DNA from: Myxococcota bacterium
GTDB lineage: Bacteria; Myxococcota_A; UBA9160; UBA6930
Length of the DNA stretch: 64,000 bases
Assembly (NCBI GenBank): GCA_028285625.1
Contig: JANQOX010000012.1
Location: 165,517-229,516 of the forward strand
Direction: 5' to 3'
The position numbers were made by a program, and so were the translations under genes. The notes under the pieces are model-generated. The model made no database searches. It had not been told where the DNA came from and saw only the letters and a program-made list of their open reading frames with translations. Positions within the stretch are counted from its first letter, which is position 1. Each line of letters starts with the position of its first letter. This document shows positions 35,085-43,787 of this stretch, piece by piece.

Positions 35085-36347
35085 TCACTCGTCCCCTGGA
35101 TACGGGAACTCCCGGCCCAGCACCTCGCTGGCCTCCTCGAAGATCGGACGCAGCACGTCGTCCACGTTCCACTTGCCCGACGCAATGAACTCGCTGAACT
35201 CGAGGGTCTCGAGGCCCAGCCCCTCGCTGAAGGGCTTGCGGTCGGCGAGGTCCGGCGGCTTCGGCGGCCGCGTCCCCGGCGGCGACCAGGTGGCCTCCTC
35301 CACCACCGCCATGCGGGTGCGGATGTCGTCCTTGGTGACGTTCCAGACCATGAAGTCCTCGGCCAGGTCGAGCGGGCCGTCATAGGTCTTGCGGATGCGC
35401 TCGTAGACGGCGCCGGTCGTGTCGAAGTCCTTGAAGAAGTGGTAGGCCACGGCCAACCGCGGACGCACCGCGCTCATCACCTTGCCGAACGCCTCGGGTG
35501 CCGTGTGCACCTGGGTGCCCACCAGCAGCGCCGACTCGGGCGAGAAGCGCATCTTGTTCACCAGGTCGGGCACGGCGATGAAGCACTCGTGGATCGCCAG
35601 GTCGGCGCCCTTGGCGTGCTCGACGAACCACTTGTTGGGGTAGGTGTCGCTGCCGAAGACGAACTTGAGACCGTTCCACTCGAGGCTGTAGCTCACGGCC
35701 CCGTCGATGGAGTGGATGGCCGGAAACGAGCGGATCGTGACGCCATTGTCCTCGTAGACGACCTGGTTCACGCCCTTGTAGTCGAACTCGGTGACGTCGG
35801 TGTGGTAGCCACGGAAGTCGACGTTGCCGGCACGTCCGGCGAGGTCCCAGGTGTACATCTCCTCCATCTTCTGGATGCTGTACGCCGTACCGAGCTCGGG
35901 CACCTGGCCGCTCGGGCCCCAGATGCGCAGGGGCACCGTGCGGCCCATGAGCGCACCCCCGATGAAGAGCTCGCCGATCGCGCCGAAGTGGTCCCCGTGC
36001 AGGTGACCGATGAAGACCTTGTCCAGGTAGTCGTACGGAATCTGGAGCGACGAGATGCGCTCGGCCGAGCCCGAACCGATGTCGAAGAGGAACTTGTCGC
36101 CGTTGCCGAGCTCGACCAGGAAGCAAGCGGCCGCCTGCGCGGCGCGGGTAGTCGGCATCCCCGTGCCACACGCAATCACGCGCATCTCGTCGGGTGCGAG
36201 GGCCTCGCTGTTGGGGTGGTAGACGTCGCGCTCGCGCGGCTCGACCGGCGAGACGGGTGCGGTGGTGGCCGCGACCAGCACCAGCAGGGCAGCCATCAGG
36301 CCGATGCCGATGGCCAGGCCGGACAGGAACGAGAGTCTTCCCCTCAA
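35085..36347 (-). CDS. MBL-fold metallohydrolase, membrane-anchored
   Basis: The 420-residue protein has an N-terminal helix (LAIGIGLMAALLVLVAATTAP, residues 11-31) that acts as signal or anchor, then a metallo-beta-lactamase fold. The metal motif HLHGDHFG (near 115) has the HxHxDH pattern, with further ligands in AIHSIDG, GSDTY, HECF and VAYHFFKDF. Its size and the GTGMPTTRAAQAAACF segment resemble RNase Z-like MBL hydrolases of unknown substrate. The TTG start is supported by AGGAGAG 7 bases upstream. It is divergent from a TetR gene that may regulate it. Confidence 0.87.
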   Translation of the reverse strand: MRGRLSFLSGLAIGIGLMAALLVLVAATTAPVSPVEPRERDVYHPNSEALAPDEMRVIACGTGMPTTRAAQAAACFLVELGNGDKFLFDIGSGSAERISSLQIPYDYLDKVFIGHLHGDHFGAIGELFIGGALMGRTVPLRIWGPSGQVPELGTAYSIQKMEEMYTWDLAGRAGNVDFRGYHTDVTEFDYKGVNQVVYEDNGVTIRSFPAIHSIDGAVSYSLEWNGLKFVFGSDTYPNKWFVEHAKGADLAIHECFIAVPDLVNKMRFSPESALLVGTQVHTAPEAFGKVMSAVRPRLAVAYHFFKDFDTTGAVYERIRKTYDGPLDLAEDFMVWNVTKDDIRTRMAVVEEATWSPPGTRPPKPPDLADRKPFSEGLGLETLEFSEFIASGKWNVDDVLRPIFEEASEVLGREFPYPGDE

Positions 36348-36431
36348 CGCGCTCTCCTATGGATGGGTCGAGCCGACGGCGGAATGCCGGGCTGCGACGC
36401 GATGCACTAGTTCGCGCATGGCTCCTGAATC

Positions 36432-36453
36432 TTCCAGCTAGAATCGTATGGAA
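36432..36453 (+). promoter_or_regulatory. Candidate promoter -10 within an inverted repeat, upstream of tetR
   Basis: A TAGAAT hexamer (36439-36444), five of six matches to TATAAT, sits at the centre of the inverted repeat TTCCA-N12-TGGAA (36432-36453), 30 bases upstream of the TetR ATG at 36474. The overlap of -10 and palindrome fits an autoregulated promoter. No good -35 hexamer is visible, so this is tentative. The rest of the 126-bp spacer shows no other feature. Confidence 0.35.
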
Positions 36454-36473
36454 CCCAACCCCCTGGGGGGCCG

Positions 36474-37016
36474 ATGCCCGCACGGAACACCCTCTCGAGC
36501 AGGGACTGGATCGAAGCCTCCATCGAGGCCCTGCTCGAGAAGGGACCCTCGGGCCTCAAGGTCGCGAGCCTGGCGCGCGACCTCGGCGTGACGCCCGGGA
36601 GCTTCTATTGGCACTTCCGAAGCCGCGATGAGCTCCGCGACCGGGTGCTGCAGCACTGGCGCGAGCACATGCTTCGCGGCGCCGCCTCGGCCGGGGTGCT
36701 GGCCGGCAAGGGTCCCGAGCAGATCCGCGGGCTCTCGAAGATCCTGGTCGCCCGGCGGCTCCCGGCCCTGGACGGCGCCATGCGCGCCTGGGGGCGGGAC
36801 GATCCGGTGGTGGCGGAAGCCGTCGCCCGCGCCGACGAACTGCGCGTGCGGGTGGTCGCGGGCATGCTCCAGGAGGCCGGCCTCGACGAGGGCCGCGCCC
36901 GCCGGCGCGCCCAGCTCTTGTGGTGGGTCTTCCGCGGCTCCGAGGGCGCGGACGACGCCGACAGGCTCGGCGCCTTCCGGGACCTGACCGAGGCGCTCCT
37001 GCACGACGCGGGGTAG
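36474..37016 (+). CDS. TetR-family transcriptional regulator
   Basis: The 180-residue protein has the TetR DNA-binding domain (IEALLEKGPSGLKVASLARDLGVTPGSFYWHFRSRDEL, about 17-54) with a strong helix-turn-helix and the SFYWHF signature. The C-terminal half has WWVFRGSEG near 158-166. It starts 126 bases from the divergent MBL gene. It is likely autoregulated, as a palindrome overlaps its candidate promoter. Target genes are not known; the neighbours on either side are candidates. Confidence 0.92.
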   Translation: MPARNTLSSRDWIEASIEALLEKGPSGLKVASLARDLGVTPGSFYWHFRSRDELRDRVLQHWREHMLRGAASAGVLAGKGPEQIRGLSKILVARRLPALDGAMRAWGRDDPVVAEAVARADELRVRVVAGMLQEAGLDEGRARRRAQLLWWVFRGSEGADDADRLGAFRDLTEALLHDAG

Positions 37017-37056
37017 GATTCGGCGCCCCCACCCTGCGCGCCCACCTGGTCCAGCC

Positions 37057-37971
37057 ATGATCCCGCCCTACCCCGGCGCCGTTGCGCCGGAGCGCACGCG
37101 CCGCGTGCGAAGCCAGCGCATCGAGATCCACGTCTCCGAATGGGGAGACGCGGCGGCGCCGCCGCTCGTCTGCACGCATGGCGCCTACGACCACGCCCGC
37201 GGTTTCGAGCTGCTCGCACCGCTGCTCGCCGACGACCATCGGGTGATCGCGATCGACCAGCGCGGCCACGGCGACTCCGACTGGGCAGACGCCTACGGCT
37301 GGATGAACGACGTGCTCGACCTGGTCGAGGTCGTGCGCGACGTGGGCACCCCCGTCTTCCTGCTCGGGCATAGCAAGGGTGGCGGCCAGGCCACCGACGC
37401 CGCGGCCCTGATGCCCGACCGCGTGCGGCGGCTCGTGAACCTCGACGGGTTCGGCCCGCCGGAGGGGGACTTCACTGGGCCCGGCTCGGGCGATCGGCCG
37501 TCGGGCACGATGGCCGAGCGCATGGCGTGGTACCTCGACTGGCGCCGACAGCTGCACGATCACCCGGGCTTCCGCGTGTACGATTCGATCGACGAGCTGG
37601 CCATGCGGCGGCAACGCCAGAACCCGCGCCTGTCCATGGACTGGCTTCGGCGCTTCACCGCCTGCGGATCGCGAGAGGTCGAGGGGGGCTACGCCTGGAA
37701 GGTCGACCCCCTCGTGCGGCACGGCTTCGGTCCGTTCAAGCCCGCCTGGATCGCGCCGAGCTGGCAGCGCGTGACCATGCCGGTGCTCGCACTCTACGGC
37801 GCCGAGGACGACACCTGGGCTTTGCCGGAAGCGCTGCGCAACGAGCGGCTGGCGTACTTCCCGAAGCTCGATCACGCTGCGGTTCCCGACGCCGGACACT
37901 TCGTGCACATGGAGCAGCCGAAGGCCACCGCCGGCCTGATCCGCGACTTCCTGAAGCAGGATCCGGCGTGA
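37057..37971 (+). CDS. Alpha/beta-hydrolase, catalytically intact
   Basis: The 304-residue protein has the alpha/beta-hydrolase core: oxyanion HGAYD near 41, DQRGHGDSD near 69, nucleophile elbow GHSKGG (Ser near 107), the acid in LYGAEDD near 247-253 and the catalytic His in DAGHFVHME near 284. It is close to hydrolases that act on esters or epoxides; substrate unknown. It is followed without spacing (TGATG overlap) by a second, smaller hydrolase-fold protein that lacks the nucleophile. Confidence 0.93.
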   Translation: MIPPYPGAVAPERTRRVRSQRIEIHVSEWGDAAAPPLVCTHGAYDHARGFELLAPLLADDHRVIAIDQRGHGDSDWADAYGWMNDVLDLVEVVRDVGTPVFLLGHSKGGGQATDAAALMPDRVRRLVNLDGFGPPEGDFTGPGSGDRPSGTMAERMAWYLDWRRQLHDHPGFRVYDSIDELAMRRQRQNPRLSMDWLRRFTACGSREVEGGYAWKVDPLVRHGFGPFKPAWIAPSWQRVTMPVLALYGAEDDTWALPEALRNERLAYFPKLDHAAVPDAGHFVHMEQPKATAGLIRDFLKQDPA

Positions 37972-38624
37972 TGCGCGAGCTGGTCCACGCACGCACCACC
38001 CTGGCCCTTCACGAACTGCAGTCGGGCGAGGGCGCATCGCTGCTCTGCCTGCACGCGCTCGGGGGCCGCGGAGACGACTGGCGCGCAGCCGTCGCGGGCT
38101 GGCGCGGGCCCGTGTTCGCGCTGGACTTCTCGGGCCACGGCGAGAGCGGCTGGCTGCGAGGCGGGGGCTACTCGGCCGAGCTCTTTGCCGCCGATGCCGA
38201 CGTCGCCCTCGCCGAGCTCGGCGGCGCGCACGTGGTGGGCGCAGGTCTGGGCGCCTACGTCGCGCTGCTGCTCGCCGGCTCGCGGCCCGACGCGGTGCCC
38301 GTCGCCGGCCTCCTTCCGGGCCGCGGACTCGACGCCGTGGCCGAGCCCGACTGGTCGCGGCGCACCGACCGCGCCCCGCTCGACGCGATGCTCGCATCGT
38401 CCGACGACACCGAGGCGCCGACCGACCCCCTCGTGCAGCTGTGCGAGAACGACCTCCGCCCCCTCGACTACGTGGGGGCCTTCGTCGAGCGCGCGCAGCG
38501 CCTGGTGCTGGCCGACCTCACCGAGCCGGCACCGCCGTGGTGGACGGCGGTCTGCGAGGCACCGAACGGCCAGGTCGCGGGCAACCCGGCCGCCGTGCTC
38601 GAGGCCATCGCCCCGAACGCCTGA
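37971..38624 (+). CDS. Alpha/beta-hydrolase-fold protein lacking the nucleophile
   Basis: The 217-residue protein has hydrolase-fold landmarks: LLCLHALGGRGDDW (oxyanion region, near 24-37), ALDFSGHGESGW (near 49-60) and the elbow position GAGLGAYVALLLAGS, where the residue expected to be Ser, Cys or Asp is Gly. No catalytic His motif is evident at the C-terminus. So it is probably not an active hydrolase. ATG 37971 forms a TGATG junction with the upstream stop (GTG 37968 is the alternative). The tight coupling to the intact hydrolase suggests a heterodimer or a regulatory role. Confidence 0.75.
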   Translation: MRELVHARTTLALHELQSGEGASLLCLHALGGRGDDWRAAVAGWRGPVFALDFSGHGESGWLRGGGYSAELFAADADVALAELGGAHVVGAGLGAYVALLLAGSRPDAVPVAGLLPGRGLDAVAEPDWSRRTDRAPLDAMLASSDDTEAPTDPLVQLCENDLRPLDYVGAFVERAQRLVLADLTEPAPPWWTAVCEAPNGQVAGNPAAVLEAIAPNA

Positions 38625-38641
38625 CGGAGTGGCCCGGAGGG

Positions 38642-39067
38642 TCAGCGCGGACGGTGCTCCGTACCGCGACAGGGCGTGATGTAGATCGCTCGCATGGGCT
38701 CCGTCACGTCGGCGGTGTGCCACACCCCAGCCGGGTTCACGAAGGTGCTCCCGGGCTCGAAGGGCGTGCGCCGCGTCTCGCCGTCGATCTCCTGCAAGAG
38801 GCTGCCGCGACCCTCGAGGACGATCACGATCTCGTCCCCGTCGTGGTGACATTCCCAGGCGCCCCAGTCGCCGGGCGTCGACTCGATCATCACCAGGCGG
38901 CCCGGTGCCCCCTCCCGGGTGTGGGTCTCGATATAGTGTTCGAACGACGGCCCATCGAAGCCGAAGTTCTCGAGCACGACGGCGGACGTTTCGGCCCCAG
39001 CGATCGAACCCAGATGGATCGGCGCGCGGGCCAGATCGAACGGACCGGTGGTTCGGGAACCCGACAT
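38642..39067 (-). CDS. Cupin-domain protein
   Basis: This 141-residue single cupin has the metal-binding motif in ECHHDGDEIVIVLEGRG (near 72-88) and the second motif in PAGVWHTADV near 114. Three His and one Glu are available as ligands. The start ATG has an AGAGAGG site upstream. It is preceded by no gene on the same strand and converges with the hydrolase gene (18-bp gap). A chemical role is not predictable from sequence. Confidence 0.83.
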   Translation of the reverse strand: MSGSRTTGPFDLARAPIHLGSIAGAETSAVVLENFGFDGPSFEHYIETHTREGAPGRLVMIESTPGDWGAWECHHDGDEIVIVLEGRGSLLQEIDGETRRTPFEPGSTFVNPAGVWHTADVTEPMRAIYITPCRGTEHRPR

Positions 39068-39151
39068 GATGGACCTCTCTCCTCGAGACGGCCCGAGGCT
39101 AGAACAGTCCAACCTTCCGATGCCGCTCCCCCTGGCAACCGAGAGGACCCC

Positions 39152-39580
39152 ATGGAACAGACCGCGATCTTCGGCCCCATGCTCGCGATGATGCTGCTCA
39201 CCCTGGCGGTGTGGGTGCTGCTGTTCGCGCGCCGCATCCCGTTTCTCACGAGCCTCGACCTCGACCCCAACGAGATCACGCCGGCCAAGCTCGCCGAGCT
39301 GAGCCCCCCGTCGGTCTCGACCCCCTCCGACAACCTGAAGAACCTGTTCGAGATCCCGGTGCTGTTCTATGCGCTGGCCCTGTACCTGTTCGTGACCGAG
39401 CAGGTCGATGGCGTCTACGTGGTGGCCGCCTGGGGGTTCGTCGCGTTCCGGGTCGCCCACAGCGCCGTGCACTGCACGGTCAACATCGTGATGCTGCGCT
39501 TCGGACTCTACGCGATCTCGACGCTCGAACTCGCGTTCATGATCGGACGGGCGTCGATCGCGCACTTCTTCGCGGCCTAA
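39152..39580 (+). CDS. MAPEG-family membrane protein
   Basis: The 142-residue protein has four hydrophobic segments (about 8-27, 66-82, 84-100, 112-135) and the MAPEG signature NLFEIPVLFYALALYL near 63-78, with FRVAHSAVHCTVN near 98-110. The family includes glutathione-dependent membrane transferases, but bacterial members are mostly uncharacterised. The ATG has GAGAGGA upstream. It ends in a 4-nt CTAA overlap with the convergent ankyrin gene. Confidence 0.85.
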   Translation: MEQTAIFGPMLAMMLLTLAVWVLLFARRIPFLTSLDLDPNEITPAKLAELSPPSVSTPSDNLKNLFEIPVLFYALALYLFVTEQVDGVYVVAAWGFVAFRVAHSAVHCTVNIVMLRFGLYAISTLELAFMIGRASIAHFFAA

Positions 39581-40326
39581 CGTTCCGAAAGCTGCGCTGC
39601 GAGCGCGCGAAAGCCAGGGGCTCGCTTGCGCGACAGGAGCTCGATCGCCGTTCGGCCGTCGGGGCCGGGGATGTCCCCCCGTGCCCCCGCGGCCACGAAC
39701 ATCCGAACGTGCGCGACGTCGCTTCCCTTCTTCAGCAGGTAGTGCAGCGCGGTGAGTTTCTTGCGATCGCGAAAGTCGGGGTCGGCCCCCGCCGCGAGCA
39801 ACACCTTCGCCGCTGCGAAGCGGCTCCACTTGGCCGCGTGGAGCAGCGGCGTCTCGTCCTCGGCGACGGCGTCCACGGTCGCTCCGGCCTCGATCAGGGT
39901 GCGCAGCAGACGCCCATCGCCGTGATACGTTGCAGCCCAGAGACAGTGCTCGGGGCTCGCGCCACGCTCGAGCAGATGGCGCACCAGGGCCGCGTTGCGC
40001 CCCCGCGCGACGGCGTACCAGAGTGGCGTCGCCTTCCAGGACCCCTCCCGAAAGGCCTCGCCGTCGAGGTCGAGTCCGGCCTCGATCAGGACGTCGGCCG
40101 TTTGGATGGAAGCCTGGGCGGTGCGGCCCTTCTCGACCGACGTGCCGCAACAAAGGTGCAGCGCGTTGCGGCCGCGCGGGTCGCGCACGCGCAGCAGCTC
40201 GGGGTGGTCGCGAAGCGCTTCGGCAACGTCTCGCGCGCGAAAGCCCACCACCAGCTCTCGCATCCGCGTCTTCGAGACGGGACGGGCAGTCCTGGTATTG
40301 CCCCCAGAGGCCGTCTTGCGCGCCAT
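39577..40326 (-). CDS. Ankyrin-repeat protein
   Basis: The 249-residue protein contains about five ankyrin repeats: GRNALHLCCG, ATPLWYAVARGRNAALVRHLLERGASP, LLRTLIEAGATVDAVAEDETPLLHAAKWSRFAAAKVLLAAGADPD, KKLTALHYLLKKGSDVAHVRMFVAAGARGD and DGRTAIELL. There is no signal peptide, so it is likely a cytoplasmic protein-binding protein. A basic N-terminus (MARKTASGGNTRTARP) precedes the repeats. It converges on the MAPEG gene and is divergent from the sulfatase gene. Partner unknown. Confidence 0.88.
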   Translation of the reverse strand: MARKTASGGNTRTARPVSKTRMRELVVGFRARDVAEALRDHPELLRVRDPRGRNALHLCCGTSVEKGRTAQASIQTADVLIEAGLDLDGEAFREGSWKATPLWYAVARGRNAALVRHLLERGASPEHCLWAATYHGDGRLLRTLIEAGATVDAVAEDETPLLHAAKWSRFAAAKVLLAAGADPDFRDRKKLTALHYLLKKGSDVAHVRMFVAAGARGDIPGPDGRTAIELLSRKRAPGFRALAAQLSER

Positions 40327-40462
40327 GGGCCTGCCTCCGCCGGTCTCCCGCCCCCGGGAGGGAGCTGCGGAGGGGATGCTACCCTGGGCGACCGGATTCC
40401 TCCCCCGAGCATGGCGTGATTCCTCCCCCGGGCGTCACGTGCTCGGGCACCCCCGGGTCCCC

Positions 40463-42496
40463 ATGCACCCTCGACGCCCGCTCCTGCTTCTCCTGCTGCT
40501 GCTCCTTCTCGTACCGGTCCTCCTGGCGGGTCGCTCTCGACCGGGAGTGAGCACGGGTGCGGCATGCACCACGATCGATCACGCCGATGCCATCGCCGAC
40601 CGCCTGGCCGCGGGTCGCGCGTGCAACGACGACCGCCTGGCCCTGGGTGCGGCTGCCTCCTGCACCACGCCGGTCGTGCCGCTGTGTGCTCGGGGCGTCG
40701 TGGACGAGACCCTGGCCCTGTCCTACGGACAGAGCGAGCTGCCGGAGGTCGCGGCCGCGGACCTGACCGCGGGCCTCACCTGCCAGGCCGCGATCGGTGC
40801 TTGGGCAGAAGCCTATGCCGCAGAGCGGCTACGCCGTCTGGTGCAGGGCGACACGCCCGACGACGCGGACGCGAGCGCCTTCGCCGCCGCACCGGCGTTC
40901 GCCCCCGCTTGCGCCGCGAACGTCGCGCAGTCCTCCAGCGGCGTCGTGCTGCCCCAGGTCGGTGCGCAGTGCGCCGCCGCCGTGGGCGAGCCGGGCGACC
41001 CGGTCGACACCGATTCTCTCGAAGACTGCATGCGAACGCTGCTGGGCGTGTTCGTCGATCGCGTCAGCCCTGTACGCGGGCCGCTTCGGCCCAACATCAT
41101 CCTCGTGGTCACCGACGACCAGCGGTTCGATGCGATCGGCGATACCCACGGGCCGGCGCCCGGTGAAGTCGCCATGCCCACCGTACATGCGCTCGCCCAG
41201 CAGGGACTCACGTTCTCGACGGCCTACGTGAACTGGCCGTCGTGCGAGTCGAGTCGCGCGACCATGTTGACCGGTCAGTACGCCAGCCGATCCGGCTTTC
41301 GCGACTTTCCGACCTTCGCCGAGGGCATGACGATCGGCCCCTGGATGAGCCACAGGGGCTACCGGACGGCGTACGTCGGCAAGTACCTGTTCGGCTACAG
41401 CTCCTTCATCAAGAACCGGTACTTCTACGTGCCCACCGGCTGGACGAAGTGGGCCGTCCTGCGGCACCAGAACTACTACGGCTACGACCTGGTGGATGGC
41501 TGGTCGTTGGTGCCCTACGGCGACGGACCCGACGACTACTCCACCGACGTGCTGCGCGATCATGCCGTCTCGTTCATCGAAGACTCGGCCGATCAGGGTC
41601 CGTTCTTCATGATCTACGCCCCCCTCGCACCGCACAATCCGCCGACCCCCGCGGACCGCCATGCGGGCGACTTCGCCGAGCGCGCTTCGTTCCGCCCGCC
41701 GGCGTTCGACGAGGAGGACGTGGACGACAAACCCCGAGTGGTGAGCCGCAACCCGCGCTGGAGCGAAGACCACAAGCAGCGCGAGGACGACCGGCAGAAG
41801 GGCCAGCTCGAGTCGCTGCGCGCGGTCGACGAGGCCGTGGCGGCCATGCTGTCGGCCGTGGAGGCTGCCGGCGTCGCGGACGATACGGTCGTGATCTACA
41901 CCAGCGACAACGGGCAGCTCTGGGGAGAGCACCGACTGACCGGCAAGAAGTGGGCGTACGAAGAGTCCACGCGCGTGCCTTTCATCGTGCACTACCCGCG
42001 GCTGGTGCCGCTTCCGCGCACCGAAACGCGGGCGATCGCCAACGTGGACCTCGTGCCGACCCTGCTGCAGCTCGCAGGAGCTTCGGCGAGCCGTCCCCTG
42101 GATGGCGACAGCCTGGTCCCCCTGTTCGATGGGACCGCCACCGACTGGCGCGACGCCGTCTTCCTCGAGGGCGAGCGCCACGAGTTCCAGTGGTGGGGAG
42201 TGCGCCAGGGCGACTGGAAGTACGTGGTCTACAACTTCGGCCAGCGAGAACTCTACGACCTCGCAAACGACCCCCACGAACTCGAGAACCTCGTCGCGCA
42301 CCCGGACCAGAAGGACCGGGCAAATGATCTCGGCAACCTCGTGCGGACCGAGTTTCCCGAGGCGCCGAGGCCGCCGCAGATCGTGGGCACGTGTGGCCTG
42401 GGCGCCGAGATCGCGCCGGTCCTGGTGGCCCTGGGCATCGCACGACGCCGCGTCGCCCAGTCGCGCCGGATGAACCGGGCCCGTCGCTCCGCTTGA
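40463..42496 (+). CDS. Secreted sulfatase-like hydrolase with C-terminal sorting-type tail
   Basis: The 677-residue protein has a signal peptide (residues 1-22), a Cys-rich N-terminal domain (about eight cysteines between 35 and 189) and a sulfatase-fold domain (about 208-640): PNIILVVTDDQRFD, DDQ metal site near 218-220, NWPSCESSRATMLTG (catalytic Cys261), FFMIYAPLAPHNPP, VVIYTSDNGQLWGEHRLTGKKWAYEE and the LYDLANDPHELENL end. The maturation motif is C-E-S-S-R, without the usual Pro of CxPxR. The C-terminus (from Cys644: CGLG, hydrophobic stretch, ARRR and more Arg) resembles a tripartite cell-surface sorting signal. Overlaps the glycosyltransferase start. Confidence 0.85.
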   Translation: MHPRRPLLLLLLLLLLVPVLLAGRSRPGVSTGAACTTIDHADAIADRLAAGRACNDDRLALGAAASCTTPVVPLCARGVVDETLALSYGQSELPEVAAADLTAGLTCQAAIGAWAEAYAAERLRRLVQGDTPDDADASAFAAAPAFAPACAANVAQSSSGVVLPQVGAQCAAAVGEPGDPVDTDSLEDCMRTLLGVFVDRVSPVRGPLRPNIILVVTDDQRFDAIGDTHGPAPGEVAMPTVHALAQQGLTFSTAYVNWPSCESSRATMLTGQYASRSGFRDFPTFAEGMTIGPWMSHRGYRTAYVGKYLFGYSSFIKNRYFYVPTGWTKWAVLRHQNYYGYDLVDGWSLVPYGDGPDDYSTDVLRDHAVSFIEDSADQGPFFMIYAPLAPHNPPTPADRHAGDFAERASFRPPAFDEEDVDDKPRVVSRNPRWSEDHKQREDDRQKGQLESLRAVDEAVAAMLSAVEAAGVADDTVVIYTSDNGQLWGEHRLTGKKWAYEESTRVPFIVHYPRLVPLPRTETRAIANVDLVPTLLQLAGASASRPLDGDSLVPLFDGTATDWRDAVFLEGERHEFQWWGVRQGDWKYVVYNFGQRELYDLANDPHELENLVAHPDQKDRANDLGNLVRTEFPEAPRPPQIVGTCGLGAEIAPVLVALGIARRRVAQSRRMNRARRSA

Positions 42497-43713
42497 GCCC
42501 GGCGGCCGCTTCGCCCCGCGCGACGTCGTCGCCTCTGCGCATCCTGTTCTCCTTCGTGGGCGGACGCGGACACTTCGCACCGCTTTGCGCGATCGCCGAC
42601 GAGGCGCGAGACGCAGGGCACCAGGTGGCGTTCGCATGCCCTCCCTCCATGGCGCCCCTGGTGCAGGCGGCCGGCCACACGGCCGAGCCGATCGGCCCGG
42701 AGCGCGCAGCTTCGAAACCCGAGCGAACCGCGCTTCGGCCCCCCGACCCCGCGAGAGAAGAGCGTGACCTCCGCGAGCGCTTCGTCCGGCGTGCGGCCCG
42801 CGACCGCGTGCCGTGGCTGCGCGCATGCCTGGATCGCCTCGCACCCGATGTGGTGGTCTGCGACCAGACCGACTTTGGCGGGCTGCTCGCCGCCGAGATC
42901 GCCGGACTGCCCTTTGCCACCGTAGAGGTGATCGCCGCGGGAGACTTCGTACGCCCGGACGTCGTCGCGGGCGAACTCGACGCGCTGCGCGCGGAACTCG
43001 GCCTGCCGCCCGACCCGGGCCTGACGATGCCAGCCCGATTCCTGCTGCTGGTTCCCGCGCCGCCCTCGTTTCGCGACCCGGCGCACCCCCTGCCGGCCAC
43101 GGCGCACCCGATCCGGCCGGGGGCGGCCGTGCCGCCGCGACGGGAACGTGAAGATCGCCCGGTCGTCTACTTCACCCTGGGTACGGTGTTCCACCTGGAG
43201 TCGGGCGATCTCGTGCAGAGGGTGACGCGCGCGCTCGCCGAACTCGACATCGAACTCTGGGTGAGTGTCGGCGACGAGGTCGACCCCGAAGAACTCGGGC
43301 CCCAACCCGAACACGTGCACGTCGTTCGCTTCCTCCCCCAGGGCGAGATCCTCCCGCGCTGCGATCTCGTGGTCTGCCACGGGGGCTCGGGCAGCGTGCT
43401 GGGAGCACTCGCTCATGGCGTACCCCTGGTGCTGCTGCCGCTGGGCGCCGACCAGCCCAACAACGCCCGCCGCTGCGAAGCCCTCGGCGTGGCCCGCGTA
43501 CTCGACCCGACCGCGGTCGACGCAGAGGGCCTGCGCTCCGCCGTCTCCAGCAGCAGGGCCGACGACGGCTTGCGCCGACGGGCAACGGGGATGGCCCACG
43601 AGATCGCCGCGCTTCCCGACGCCTCCTACGCGGTGCGCCTGCTGGAGCGGCTCGCCAAGGAGGCGCGTCCGATCCTGCGCGCGCCCGAGCCCGACCCGAC
43701 GGCCGACGGCTAG
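42493..43713 (+). CDS. GT1-family UDP-glycosyltransferase
   Basis: The 406-residue enzyme has the GT-B fold of UGT/macrolide glycosyltransferases: FVGGRGHFAPLCAIADEARDAGHQV at the N-terminus (His near 28), TLGTVFHLESGD near 224, and the donor-binding segment VVCHGGSGSVLGALAHGVPLVLLPLGADQPNNARR near 295-330. It should transfer a sugar to a lipophilic acceptor. TTG start in a TTGA overlap with the sulfatase stop, so the two are coupled. Acceptor unknown; a pigment or lipid is possible. Confidence 0.88.
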   Translation: MSPAAASPRATSSPLRILFSFVGGRGHFAPLCAIADEARDAGHQVAFACPPSMAPLVQAAGHTAEPIGPERAASKPERTALRPPDPAREERDLRERFVRRAARDRVPWLRACLDRLAPDVVVCDQTDFGGLLAAEIAGLPFATVEVIAAGDFVRPDVVAGELDALRAELGLPPDPGLTMPARFLLLVPAPPSFRDPAHPLPATAHPIRPGAAVPPRREREDRPVVYFTLGTVFHLESGDLVQRVTRALAELDIELWVSVGDEVDPEELGPQPEHVHVVRFLPQGEILPRCDLVVCHGGSGSVLGALAHGVPLVLLPLGADQPNNARRCEALGVARVLDPTAVDAEGLRSAVSSSRADDGLRRRATGMAHEIAALPDASYAVRLLERLAKEARPILRAPEPDPTADG

Positions 43714-43787
43714 CCCGCGCGGGTTCCTCGCCGTGGAGCGCGCGGACCCACGCGGCGGCGCGCATGGTCGAGGTATCGTGTCGCGCG

